Assembly: GCF_000708885.1 (NCBI RefSeq)
Contig: NZ_JEOE01000026.1
Location: forward strand, 1-34,703
Source: Cellulomonas sp. HZM
GTDB lineage: Bacteria; Actinomycetota; Actinomycetes; Actinomycetales; Cellulomonadaceae
DNA length: 34,703 nucleotides
Reading direction: 5' to 3'
In this document: positions 23,756-30,827 of the stretch, piece after piece
How the letters are laid out: each line of letters opens with the position of its first letter
Position numbering within the stretch: position 1 is the first letter of the stretch
Notes under the pieces: generated by a model
What the model saw: only the letters and a program-made list of their open reading frames with translations
The model's database searches: none
Told to the model about the DNA's origin: nothing
Position numbers and translations under genes: made by a program

Positions 23756-24309
23756 GCGCGCGGCCGTGGCGGGGGACGCTCATCTACGCGGGCACCGTGG
23801 CGGGAGTGGCCGCGGTCGCGGTCGCGCGGTTCGCCGGGGGCGCCGCGGTCGAGCCCACGGCATCGGGTCCGACGAGCGACGGCGCGTCGGCCGGGACGTC
23901 GTCGGGCGGCTCGTCGGGCGGCTCGTCGGACGCGCGCGGATCGGGTACCGGACGTTCGTCGGCGCGTGCAGCGGAGGGCCCGACGTCCAGCCCGACGTCC
24001 ACCCCGACCCAGGACGCGGCACCCGACCCGTCCGGCTCCGTGACGGTCGTCGGCGCCGTGGTGCAGGTGCACTGGGGGCCCGTCCAGGTCGCGGTGACGT
24101 TCACGGGCGACCGGATCACGTCGGTGCAGGCGCTGCAGTCGCCCGACGAGCGGGAGCACAGCGTCGAGATCAACGCGCAGGCGCTGCCGATCCTCGCCGA
24201 GGAGGCCGTCGCGGCCGGGTCGGCGGACATCGACACCGTCTCGGGCGCGACGTTCACGTCGGAGGGCTACCGCGAGTCGCTCCAGTCGGCGATCGACCAA
24301 CGGGGGTGA
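23752..24309 (+). CDS. Membrane-anchored FMN-binding protein (covalent FMN acceptor)
   Basis: A 185-residue protein whose ATG overlaps the upstream stop (ATGA). It has one N-terminal membrane segment/signal anchor (residues ~8-30), a Ser/Gly/Thr-rich linker (~34-95) and a compact FMN_bind domain (~96-185). That domain ends in DTVSGATFTS: the S/T-G-A-T motif whose Thr (~167) is the site where ApbE attaches FMN by a phosphoester bond in NqrC, RnfG and related proteins. The domain should lie outside the membrane and accept electrons from the upstream flavocytochrome. ApbE is encoded immediately downstream with overlapping start/stop codons, which matches that modification. The terminal electron acceptor is unknown. 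Confidence 0.93.
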   Translation: MSARPWRGTLIYAGTVAGVAAVAVARFAGGAAVEPTASGPTSDGASAGTSSGGSSGGSSDARGSGTGRSSARAAEGPTSSPTSTPTQDAAPDPSGSVTVVGAVVQVHWGPVQVAVTFTGDRITSVQALQSPDEREHSVEINAQALPILAEEAVAAGSADIDTVSGATFTSEGYRESLQSAIDQRG

Positions 24310-24311
24310 GC

Positions 24312-25130
24312 GTGCGCAGGATCGAGACGGTCATGGGGCTGCCGGTGTCGATGGACGTGCGCGACGAGCGGACGCCGGCGCTCGACGCCGCGCTGGACCG
24401 CGCGTTCGCCGTGCTGCACGACGCGGAGGCCCGGTTCAGCGCGTGGCACGGCGGCAGCGAGCTGTCGCGCCTGCGCCGAGGCGAGGTCCGCGAGCCGAGC
24501 CCCGACATGCGCGAGGTGCTGCAGATCGCGCGCTCGGCCCGCGCCCGCTCGGGTGGTGTGTTCGACGTGCGGTCGCCCGAGGGCGTGCTCGACACCGACG
24601 GCGTGGTGAAGGGGTGGGCGGCGCAGCGCGCGGCGGACGTGCTGGTCGCGGCGGGCGTGCGCGACTTCTGCCTCAACGCGGGCGGCGACACCGTGGTGCA
24701 CGGCGAGCCCGAGCCGGGGCGCCCGTGGCGCGTGGGTGTGCGCGACCCGTGGGACCCGACGACGACGGTCGCGGTGCTGTCCGTGCGGGACGGCGCGGTC
24801 GCCACGTCGGGCACCTACGAGCGCGGGGCCCACGTGTGGGACGGCCGCACGGGCTCGCGGCACCTCGAGCTGGTCGCCGCGACGGTCGTCGCACGCGACC
24901 TGTGCACGGCCGACGTGCTCGCCACGACGGTTCTCGCCATGGGAGAGGCGGGACCGGCGTGGGCCGTCGCGCACGGCGCCGTCGCGGCGTTCGCGCTCAC
25001 GCCCGACGCGCGGGCGGTCGACGCCGGGACCTTCGCGGCGGGGGCGTTCGCCGTGCGGGCGTCCGATGTCGGTGCCGGGCCGGCGCGGCACGGGCCCCGA
25101 CCGCGAGAGCTCAGCCGAGCGTCGTCGTGA
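24312..25130 (+). CDS. apbE: FAD:protein FMN transferase (ApbE family)
   Basis: A 272-residue ApbE-type flavin transferase. GTG 24312 is preceded by GGGGG at 5-nt spacing; GTG 24306, overlapping the upstream TGA, would add two residues. Family motifs are METVMGLPVSMDV-like N-terminus, SELSRLRRGE, DTDGVVKGWAAQRAADVL (the usual D-x-G-G-x-x-K-G-x-A), LNAGGDTVVHGE, ATSGTYERGAHVWDGRTG and the metal/FAD site DLCTADVLATTVLAMG. It cleaves FAD and transfers FMN to the Thr of an S/T-G-A-T motif, present in the upstream gene product. No signal peptide is seen, unlike the lipoprotein ApbE of Gram-negatives, so modification may occur before or during export. Its last 20 nt overlap the convergent PfpI gene. 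Confidence 0.94.
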   Translation: MRRIETVMGLPVSMDVRDERTPALDAALDRAFAVLHDAEARFSAWHGGSELSRLRRGEVREPSPDMREVLQIARSARARSGGVFDVRSPEGVLDTDGVVKGWAAQRAADVLVAAGVRDFCLNAGGDTVVHGEPEPGRPWRVGVRDPWDPTTTVAVLSVRDGAVATSGTYERGAHVWDGRTGSRHLELVAATVVARDLCTADVLATTVLAMGEAGPAWAVAHGAVAAFALTPDARAVDAGTFAAGAFAVRASDVGAGPARHGPRPRELSRASS

Positions 25131-25656
25131 TCGCGCCGACGAAGTCGTCGAGGTCGTCGGGGTCGCGTGACGTGATGAGCGTGAACGCGCCCTCGTCGAC
25201 CACGACGGGCTCGTCGGACCACGTCGCGCCCGCGTTGCGCAGGTCGGTCTGAAGCGACGCGTAGGACGTCATCGAGCGCTCGCGCACCTTGTCCGCGGTC
25301 GCGAGCAGCCACGGGCCGTGGCAGATCGCCGCGACCGGCTTGCCCGCGGTCGCGAACGCGTCGACGAGCGCGAGCGCGTCGTCGTCGAGCCGCAGCTGGT
25401 CCGCGTTGAGCGTGCCGCCCGGGATCACCAGCAGGTCGAAGTCGGCGGCGTCGACGTCCCCGAGCGTCGCGTCCGGCGTCACCACGTCTCCGGGGTCCTT
25501 GTCGCCGACGAGCGTGCGCACCGGCTCGTCCTTCACCGCTGCGACGGTGACGGTCGCGCCCGCGTCCCGCAGGCGGCCGACGGGGACGACGAGCTCGTCC
25601 TGCTCGACGCCGTAGTTGCTGACGATGGTGAGCACGCGGCTCGTGGCTACGGGCAT
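25111..25656 (-). CDS. DJ-1/PfpI family protein
   Basis: A 181-residue class I glutamine-amidotransferase-like protein from ATG 25654-25656 with AGGAGG 5 nt upstream. The fold is marked by VLTIVSNYGVEQDEL (conserved Glu ~18/21), 'DFDLLVIPGGTLNADQLR' in pieces, and the nucleophile elbow VAAICHGPWLLA with Cys ~112 and His ~113. The later segment has SYASLQTDLRNAGA and a terminal DDLDDFVGAI helix. This is the PfpI/YhbO/YraA type, members of which act as stress-related protein/nucleotide glycation-repair or intracellular protease-like enzymes; which activity applies cannot be read from sequence. It is convergent with apbE (20-nt overlap) and divergent from the next gene. Confidence 0.93.
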   Translation of the reverse strand: MPVATSRVLTIVSNYGVEQDELVVPVGRLRDAGATVTVAAVKDEPVRTLVGDKDPGDVVTPDATLGDVDAADFDLLVIPGGTLNADQLRLDDDALALVDAFATAGKPVAAICHGPWLLATADKVRERSMTSYASLQTDLRNAGATWSDEPVVVDEGAFTLITSRDPDDLDDFVGAITTTLG

Positions 25657-25726
25657 GGTTCCTCCTCGTGGGTTCTCCTCCACGCTAGGTCGGGCTGCGC
25701 CGGTGCGCGCGGCGGAGACTGGTGCC

Positions 25727-26347
25727 GTGGCGCGTGCGGCGAGGGTGGACGTGTACGAGGGCGCGATCGCCGGTGCCGGCACCGCGTCGGGACGTCGTCT
25801 CGTCGTCGGGCGGTGGCTGCGCAGCCGGTTCGGGGCGTTCGCCGACGTCATGGTCGAGGACGTCACGGGCCGGCGGACCCTATTTGCGCCTCGTCCGGAC
25901 GTGGCCGACGAGGTCGCGGCGACCTACCGGTTCGACGACGTGCTCGTCGTCCCCGTCACGGTGGTCACCGACGAGCGGACGCGCAGCTGGCGCGTCCACG
26001 CGGGCCCGCTGCGGGCACGGCTCGTCGTCGGCGGTCCGACCGCCGTGGGGCGGGCGCTCGCCGCGGTGCCCCGGCCGATCGCGCGCTCGCGGTGGTTCGT
26101 CGCGGCGGCCGACCCGGTGGCACGCGCGCTGCTGCCGGGCGTGCGCACGCGCGGGTCGGCGGGCGGCGGACGCACCGAGTGGTACGCCGCGACGGGGCAG
26201 CGCGCGGTCGTCGACGCCGAGGTCTCGTGGGACGACGAGCCGTGCGGCGCGCTGCGTCCCGTGCTCCCGGCGACGCGGTTCGGCTTCTCGTCGACCCCGC
26301 CGCGCCCGTGCGTGACGTCCGTGCGGACGTACCTGCGCGTGCCGTGA
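25727..26347 (+). CDS. Conserved-looking hypothetical protein, 206 aa
   Basis: I do not recognise a family with certainty. The best start is GTG 25727, with GGAGA 8 nt upstream; the longer frame upstream would run into the divergent PfpI gene. The protein is a soluble, mostly beta-strand sequence with no signal peptide or membrane helix. The features are 'VDVYEGAIAGAGTASGRRLVVGRW', seen as an opening strand pair, FGAFADVMVEDVTGRRTLFAP, TYRFDDVLVVPVTV, WRVHAGPLRARLVVGG and a terminal FGFSSTPPRPCVTSVRTYLRVP (read in pieces). The W-x-V-x-x-G-P-L segment and the paired aromatic/Arg positions suggest a lipocalin-like or Srp1-like ligand-binding barrel, but this is only an impression. It ends 9 nt before the stop of the convergent MFS gene. 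Confidence 0.7.
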   Translation: MARAARVDVYEGAIAGAGTASGRRLVVGRWLRSRFGAFADVMVEDVTGRRTLFAPRPDVADEVAATYRFDDVLVVPVTVVTDERTRSWRVHAGPLRARLVVGGPTAVGRALAAVPRPIARSRWFVAAADPVARALLPGVRTRGSAGGGRTEWYAATGQRAVVDAEVSWDDEPCGALRPVLPATRFGFSSTPPRPCVTSVRTYLRVP

Positions 26348-26356
26348 CGCCGGACC

Positions 26357-27700
26357 TCACCGCACCCGGCGCAGCACCTCGCGGATCGGGGGCACCACGG
26401 TGCCAGCGGCGGCGAGCTCGGCGCGCGTGCGCCGCCGCTGGCGCAGGACGCCCAGCACGCCGAGCAACCACGGCACCGCGAGCACGCTGAACGCCGCGCG
26501 GTACGCGTCGAGCGAGTACGTCGCAGCGCCCGCGGGGGACAGCGCCTGCAGCACCAGGCCGACGGCGAGCACGCCGACGATCGTCGAGATGAACCCGCCG
26601 GTGTTCACGAACCCGCTCGCGGTGCCCAGCCACTGCGGCGGCGTCGACGAGCGCGCGAAGTCCATCCCGACGAGCGATGTCGGCCCGCCCGCCCCGATGA
26701 CCACGACGAACAGCACGAGCACCCACAGCGGACGCGGCGTGCCGGGCACCAGTACCAGCAGCCACGCCGCGAGCGTCGCGAGGCACGAGCCCAGCACCAG
26801 CCACGTGCGGCGCAGCGGGTGCCGACCGGCGAGCATCCCGATGACCGGGCCGGTGCCCATCGCGGTGAGCGTCAGGAGCGTGAGCAGCAGGCTCGCCTCG
26901 GCGGGCGTGCGCTGCTGCGCGGTGGTGAAGAACGGGAAGCCCCACAGCATCGCGATCACGTTGGCGCTGAACGGCGTCGCGAAGTGGCTCCAGAACCCCA
27001 GGCGGGTGCCCGCGGGACGGGTCGCGGCGCGCACCGTGTGCCAGAACCCGTGCTCGGGCGTCGTCGGCACGCTCACCGCGCCGGGGGGTGTGCGCACGCC
27101 CGCGAAGGCGAGCACCGCGACGGCCGCGCCGACCGCGGCGAGGCTGCCGAACGTCGTCGTCCACCCGCTCTCGTGCAGCAGCCACGCGACCGGGATCGCG
27201 GACGCGAGCTGCCCCGACTGCCCGACCAGGCCCGTGACCTGCACCATCACCGGGATCCTGCGCGGCGGGTACCAGACCGCCACCAGCCTGATCACGCTGA
27301 TGAAGATGCCGGCGTCGCCTGCGCCGATGAGCACGCGCGCGAGCAGCGCCGTCGGTACGTGCGTCGACACCGCGAGCACCAGCTGCCCCGTGGCCATCAC
27401 GAGCGAGCCCGTGACGATGACGGCGCGTGGCCCGAACCGGTCCATGAGGCGGCCCGCGGGGATCTGCATCGCCGCGTACACCGCGAGCTGCAGCACCGAG
27501 AACAGCGCGAGCGTGGTCGCGGTGAGCCCGAAGCGCTCGATCGCCTGCGTGCCCGCGACGCCCAGCGCCGTGCGGTGCGTGACGCCGACGAAGTAGGCGG
27601 TGGCAGCGGCGGCGAGCACGAGGGACGCAGCGCGAGGGGAGGGTGCGGTGACGGTCGCGCCGGGCCGTGACCCGGTGGGCGGCGTGGCCGCGCCCGTCAT
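26357..27700 (-). CDS. MFS transporter, 12 helices
   Basis: A 447-residue major facilitator from ATG 27698-27700. Twelve hydrophobic segments are visible. Motif A-like MDRFGPRAVIV appears after helix 2 (residues ~85-95), and a second-half counterpart AGRHPLRRTWL follows helix 8. Helix 1 contains YFVGVTHRTALGVAG, and helix 4-5 carries 'RVLIGAGDAGIFISVIRLVAVWYPPRRIPVM' in pieces, a pattern reminiscent of nitrate/sugar-phosphate-type MFS members (D-A-G...W-x-P-x-x-x). The Ala/Pro-rich N-terminus (~25 residues) is cytoplasmic. The substrate cannot be assigned. The gene is divergent from the repeat-protein operon across 241 nt. Confidence 0.9.
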   Translation of the reverse strand: MTGAATPPTGSRPGATVTAPSPRAASLVLAAAATAYFVGVTHRTALGVAGTQAIERFGLTATTLALFSVLQLAVYAAMQIPAGRLMDRFGPRAVIVTGSLVMATGQLVLAVSTHVPTALLARVLIGAGDAGIFISVIRLVAVWYPPRRIPVMVQVTGLVGQSGQLASAIPVAWLLHESGWTTTFGSLAAVGAAVAVLAFAGVRTPPGAVSVPTTPEHGFWHTVRAATRPAGTRLGFWSHFATPFSANVIAMLWGFPFFTTAQQRTPAEASLLLTLLTLTAMGTGPVIGMLAGRHPLRRTWLVLGSCLATLAAWLLVLVPGTPRPLWVLVLFVVVIGAGGPTSLVGMDFARSSTPPQWLGTASGFVNTGGFISTIVGVLAVGLVLQALSPAGAATYSLDAYRAAFSVLAVPWLLGVLGVLRQRRRTRAELAAAGTVVPPIREVLRRVR

Positions 27701-27794
27701 CCTGCGCACCTCTCGTCGGCCCCGGGCACGGCTGGGCTGCGCGCGAGCGGGGAGGAGCCCAGGGTACGTCCGGCGCGACGGCGCGGGTCGCGGT

Positions 27795-27806
27795 GCTCGC
27801 GCGAGC
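27795..27806. promoter_or_regulatory. 12-bp palindrome upstream of the repeat-protein operon
   Basis: GCTCGCGCGAGC is a perfect palindrome. GCGCGAGCGGG also forms a direct repeat at 27741-27751 and 27799-27809. A locally lower-GC stretch (27811-27833, with GAAATC and CGTATCC) follows and may hold the promoter, though I cannot define -35/-10 boxes. A regulator could bind here. Confidence 0.35.
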
Positions 27807-27890
27807 GGGTGAGAAATCGGGACGAACCGTATCCGCGTGCCCGGGTCGGGGCTCCTGCTCGGTTGCTCACGCAAGCCCGCGGGCACCCGT

Positions 27891-27910
27891 GGTCGTCGGT
27901 GTCGACGACC
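27891..27910 (+). promoter_or_regulatory. Leader hairpin before the repeat-protein gene
   Basis: GGTCGTCG-GTGT-CGACGACC gives a perfect 8-bp stem with a 4-nt loop, ending about 18 nt before the GAGAGGA ribosome site of ATG 27942. There is no T run, so an RNA stability, translational or operator role is more likely than simple termination. Confidence 0.45.
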
Positions 27911-27941
27911 CTCCGCGCGGCGCGACCGAGAGGACCCGCAC

Positions 27942-30827
27942 ATGAACCGCATCACGCAGGCGACGGGCGGCGTCCCGTTGCGCGACGTCACCGAGATGGC
28001 CGACCAGGTAGCTGCCTCCGGGTTCCGGCCCGTCGAGCTCGCGCCCGCGCTCAAGGAGGCGTTCGAGCGGAGCCCGAACCGGGCCGTGAGCCTCGCGACG
28101 GCCTACGCGCGGGCGCTGCCCAGCGTCGAGGACCACCGCCAGCTGTTCCAGACCGCCGCGTCGTACGACGAGCCCGAGCGGCGAGCCCTCGTCTCGGGCT
28201 ACCGCAAGGCGGGTCAGGCCACGGCCGTGGTGCACGCGATCGGTCTGCTGCCGCGCGCGCAGGGGCACACGATCATGAAGGACCTGGTGCTCAAGGAGGA
28301 CGGCAGCGTCGACAAGGCGTCGGCGCGGGCCGTGGGCCTGTGGCTGCGCGACGCGGGCCGGCAGATGCTCGACGCGCAGGTCCCGGCCGCGCCCGAGGAC
28401 CACGACGACGCGATCGTCGACTTCGTCGAGGACGTGGGCGACGCGATCAGCGACGCGGTCAGCGCGGTGGTCGACGCCGTGAAGGCCGCGGGCCAGGCGT
28501 TCGTCGACGCGATCAAGGACGTCGTGAGCTGGGCAGCCGACGAGGTGCAGTCGCTCGCGCGCTCGCTGCTGTCGGCGTTCGCCACGCTGGGCGAGCTTTT
28601 CACCGAGGTGCTGACCGCCGGGTACGACGTGCTGCGCAAGATCATCCAGGGGCTGCAGGACATCGGGAAGTCGATGTTCGAGATGCTCGACGCCGCGTTC
28701 CAGCTCGCGCGCGACGCGCTGGTGTCCGTGCTGCGGGCCATGGACTCGCTGGGTCGCACGCTCGGGCAGCTCCTGTCGTTCCTCGTCGGGAAGGCCGCGG
28801 ACTTCGTGCGTCGCGGCATCGACGCGCTGCTCGCGATCGGCAAGACGATCGGGAACCTCATCGCGCAGGCCGCGGCCGCGGCGGCGTCGCTCGTCGACGA
28901 GGTGGTGCGCGCGCTCGTCGCGCTCGGCCGCGCGGTGGGCGAGATCCTGTCCGCGGTCGCGAACGCGTCGCTGTCGCTGCTGCAGCGCGTGGTGAGCGCG
29001 CTGCAGTCCGTCGGGCACGCGCTCGCCGACCTGCTGGGGCAGGCGCTCGCGATCGGGCTGGACCTGCTGCGCAAGATGGCGCAGGCCGTCGCGTCCGTGG
29101 CCGGCGCGCTGGCCGAGCTCGCCGCGTTCATCGCGAACGCCGCCGCGGCCGCGGTCAAGGCCGTGGTCGCCGGCATCCTCGCCGCGACCAGCTCGCTCAT
29201 CAGCCTGGTCATCGAGATCGCCAAGGCCGGTTTCGCGGCGCTCAAGAAGGTCGTCGCGGCCGTGTTCGAGCTGGGCCGCACGCTCGGCAACCTGCTCAAG
29301 GAGCTCGCCAAGGCGGTCGTCTCGACGCTGCGCGACGTGCTGCGCGCGGCGTTCGAGCTGGGCAAGACGATCGCGGAGTTCGCGGCCGAGATGGTCCGGT
29401 ACACCTATCGGCAGGCCGCCCGCTTCGTCGAGGCCGCCATCGCCGCCGGTGCCGCGGTCGCCGACCTGCTCGAGTCGGTCGTCGAGCAGGGGTACTTCGT
29501 GTTCCGGCGCATGGTGAACGGCATCCTGCAGGCGCTCGGCTCGGTCGCCGCGGTGTTCGACTGGCTGCTGGCCCGCGCTGCCGACCTCGCTGCGGAGCTG
29601 TGGCGGCAGGCCGTGCTCGCGGTGCGGTTCGTGAAGAACGCGGTGGGCGAGATCCTGTCCTGGGCGCTCACCAAGACCAAGGAGGTCTTCGGGGCGGTGC
29701 TCCGGGCGATCGAGGCCGTCGGCTCGGCGATCGCCGAGGTCATCGACTGGGCCATCGCGGCCGGCGCCACGGCGCTCGAGTGGCTCGGCGAGCTCACCGT
29801 CAAGGTCGGCAACTCGCTGTCCTACGTGCTGACGTACGTCGAGAAGGACGTCCTGCCGGCGATCGCGTCGGTCATCAAGGGTGCGCTGCGTGCCGGGGCC
29901 GCCGTCGCGGGCATCCTCGCGTGGGCCGTCGAACGCGCGCTGCAGACGCTCGTCACGGCGGTCGAGGCACTGCTCGAGGCGGGCGTCACGATCGGACAGC
30001 TCGTCGTCGCGACCATCGCGCACCCCGGCGACGCGCTGCCCAACCTGCTCAAGGCGCTCGACGCGCTCGGCAAGGCGCTGACGACGATCGCGTCCGACGT
30101 GTGGAGCATCGGCGGCGAGGCGTGGGACCGGTTCGTGCTCGCCGCGAAGGAGGTCGGCCACGCCGTCGTCGACATCCTCAAGGCCGCGCTCGAGGTGGTC
30201 GGCGGGGCGCTCGCGTCCGCGGTGGCGATCCTGCTGCGCACGCTCGCGTCCTACCGGGAGATGTCGGCCGACGAGAAGGCCGACGCGGCCGCCGTCTTCG
30301 GCCCGGCACTCGACCTGTCGGACGTGTACGTCGCGACCGAGAGCCTCACCAACGACGTGATCTTCGGGATCCAGGACTTCTTCACCGGCAACCCGGACTC
30401 GCGCGCGTTCGTCACGGACACGCTCATCAACTTCGACGTGAGCGACGGCCCGCTCGAGCGCCGCAAGATGATCCACGAGCTCACGCACGTGTGGCAGTTC
30501 AAGACGACCGGCCCGTTCTACCTCGTCGAGGCGATCCACGCGCAGATGACCAGCGAGGGCTACGACTACGGGTACGACGAGGGTGTCGCGTCGGTCCCGG
30601 TCGTGACGGACTACGCCGGCACGACGAAGAACGAGGACCGCGGCGAGGCGACCGGCGAGGGCGGGCAGGACGACCTGCAGGCCGCGAACGGAGACCTCGA
30701 CCACTTCAACCGCGAGCAGCAGGCACAGATCGTCATGCACTGGTTCGTGCGCACGGTCCTGCAGGGCCGCACGGGCGCCGACGTCGCGCCGTGGGACCCG
30801 TACGTCGCGGTGGTGCGGGCGTCGTGA
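27942..30827 (+). CDS. 20 x 29-residue helical repeat protein with C-terminal zincin-like HExxH domain
   Basis: A 961-residue protein; GAGAGGA precedes ATG 27942. Residues 1-182 form a helical head (no signal peptide). Residues 183-766 are 20 tandem repeats of exactly 29 residues, interrupted by a single 4-residue insertion after repeat 13. The consensus is [LVIA]-G-[RK]-x-[LIV]-[GA]-[END]-[LI]-[LI], a small-residue patch at positions 13-16, a basic/acidic pair near 20-22 and a hydrophobic end. Helices are Ala/Val/Leu-rich and amphipathic, as in pore formers, apolipoprotein-like or tape-measure proteins. Residues ~767-961 form a zincin-like domain with HELTHVWQ (845-852) and a possible third ligand Glu864; it resembles DUF4157 domains found in eCIS-associated toxins. 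The next gene starts within its stop (GTGA). I know no named family for the whole protein. A membrane-active or particle-associated effector is inference. Confidence 0.9.
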   Translation: MNRITQATGGVPLRDVTEMADQVAASGFRPVELAPALKEAFERSPNRAVSLATAYARALPSVEDHRQLFQTAASYDEPERRALVSGYRKAGQATAVVHAIGLLPRAQGHTIMKDLVLKEDGSVDKASARAVGLWLRDAGRQMLDAQVPAAPEDHDDAIVDFVEDVGDAISDAVSAVVDAVKAAGQAFVDAIKDVVSWAADEVQSLARSLLSAFATLGELFTEVLTAGYDVLRKIIQGLQDIGKSMFEMLDAAFQLARDALVSVLRAMDSLGRTLGQLLSFLVGKAADFVRRGIDALLAIGKTIGNLIAQAAAAAASLVDEVVRALVALGRAVGEILSAVANASLSLLQRVVSALQSVGHALADLLGQALAIGLDLLRKMAQAVASVAGALAELAAFIANAAAAAVKAVVAGILAATSSLISLVIEIAKAGFAALKKVVAAVFELGRTLGNLLKELAKAVVSTLRDVLRAAFELGKTIAEFAAEMVRYTYRQAARFVEAAIAAGAAVADLLESVVEQGYFVFRRMVNGILQALGSVAAVFDWLLARAADLAAELWRQAVLAVRFVKNAVGEILSWALTKTKEVFGAVLRAIEAVGSAIAEVIDWAIAAGATALEWLGELTVKVGNSLSYVLTYVEKDVLPAIASVIKGALRAGAAVAGILAWAVERALQTLVTAVEALLEAGVTIGQLVVATIAHPGDALPNLLKALDALGKALTTIASDVWSIGGEAWDRFVLAAKEVGHAVVDILKAALEVVGGALASAVAILLRTLASYREMSADEKADAAAVFGPALDLSDVYVATESLTNDVIFGIQDFFTGNPDSRAFVTDTLINFDVSDGPLERRKMIHELTHVWQFKTTGPFYLVEAIHAQMTSEGYDYGYDEGVASVPVVTDYAGTTKNEDRGEATGEGGQDDLQAANGDLDHFNREQQAQIVMHWFVRTVLQGRTGADVAPWDPYVAVVRAS
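28488..30239 (+). repeat. 87-bp-period coding repeats (20 copies)
   Basis: The repeats encode residues 183-766 of the protein. The protein-level register is strict, for example LGRTLGQLL, IGKTIGNLI, LGRAVGEIL, VGHALADLL at successive 29-residue steps. The DNA copies are diverged, so they are old or under selection on the protein. A 12-nt insertion breaks the period once, just before repeat 14. Confidence 0.9.

Noticed and set aside
27942..30827. Phage tape-measure protein or gasdermin identity for the helical-repeat protein
   Set aside because: It is not within the tail operon and its C-terminus is a zincin-like domain, unlike a tape measure; no gasdermin-type N-terminal beta sheet or Cys acylation site is apparent.
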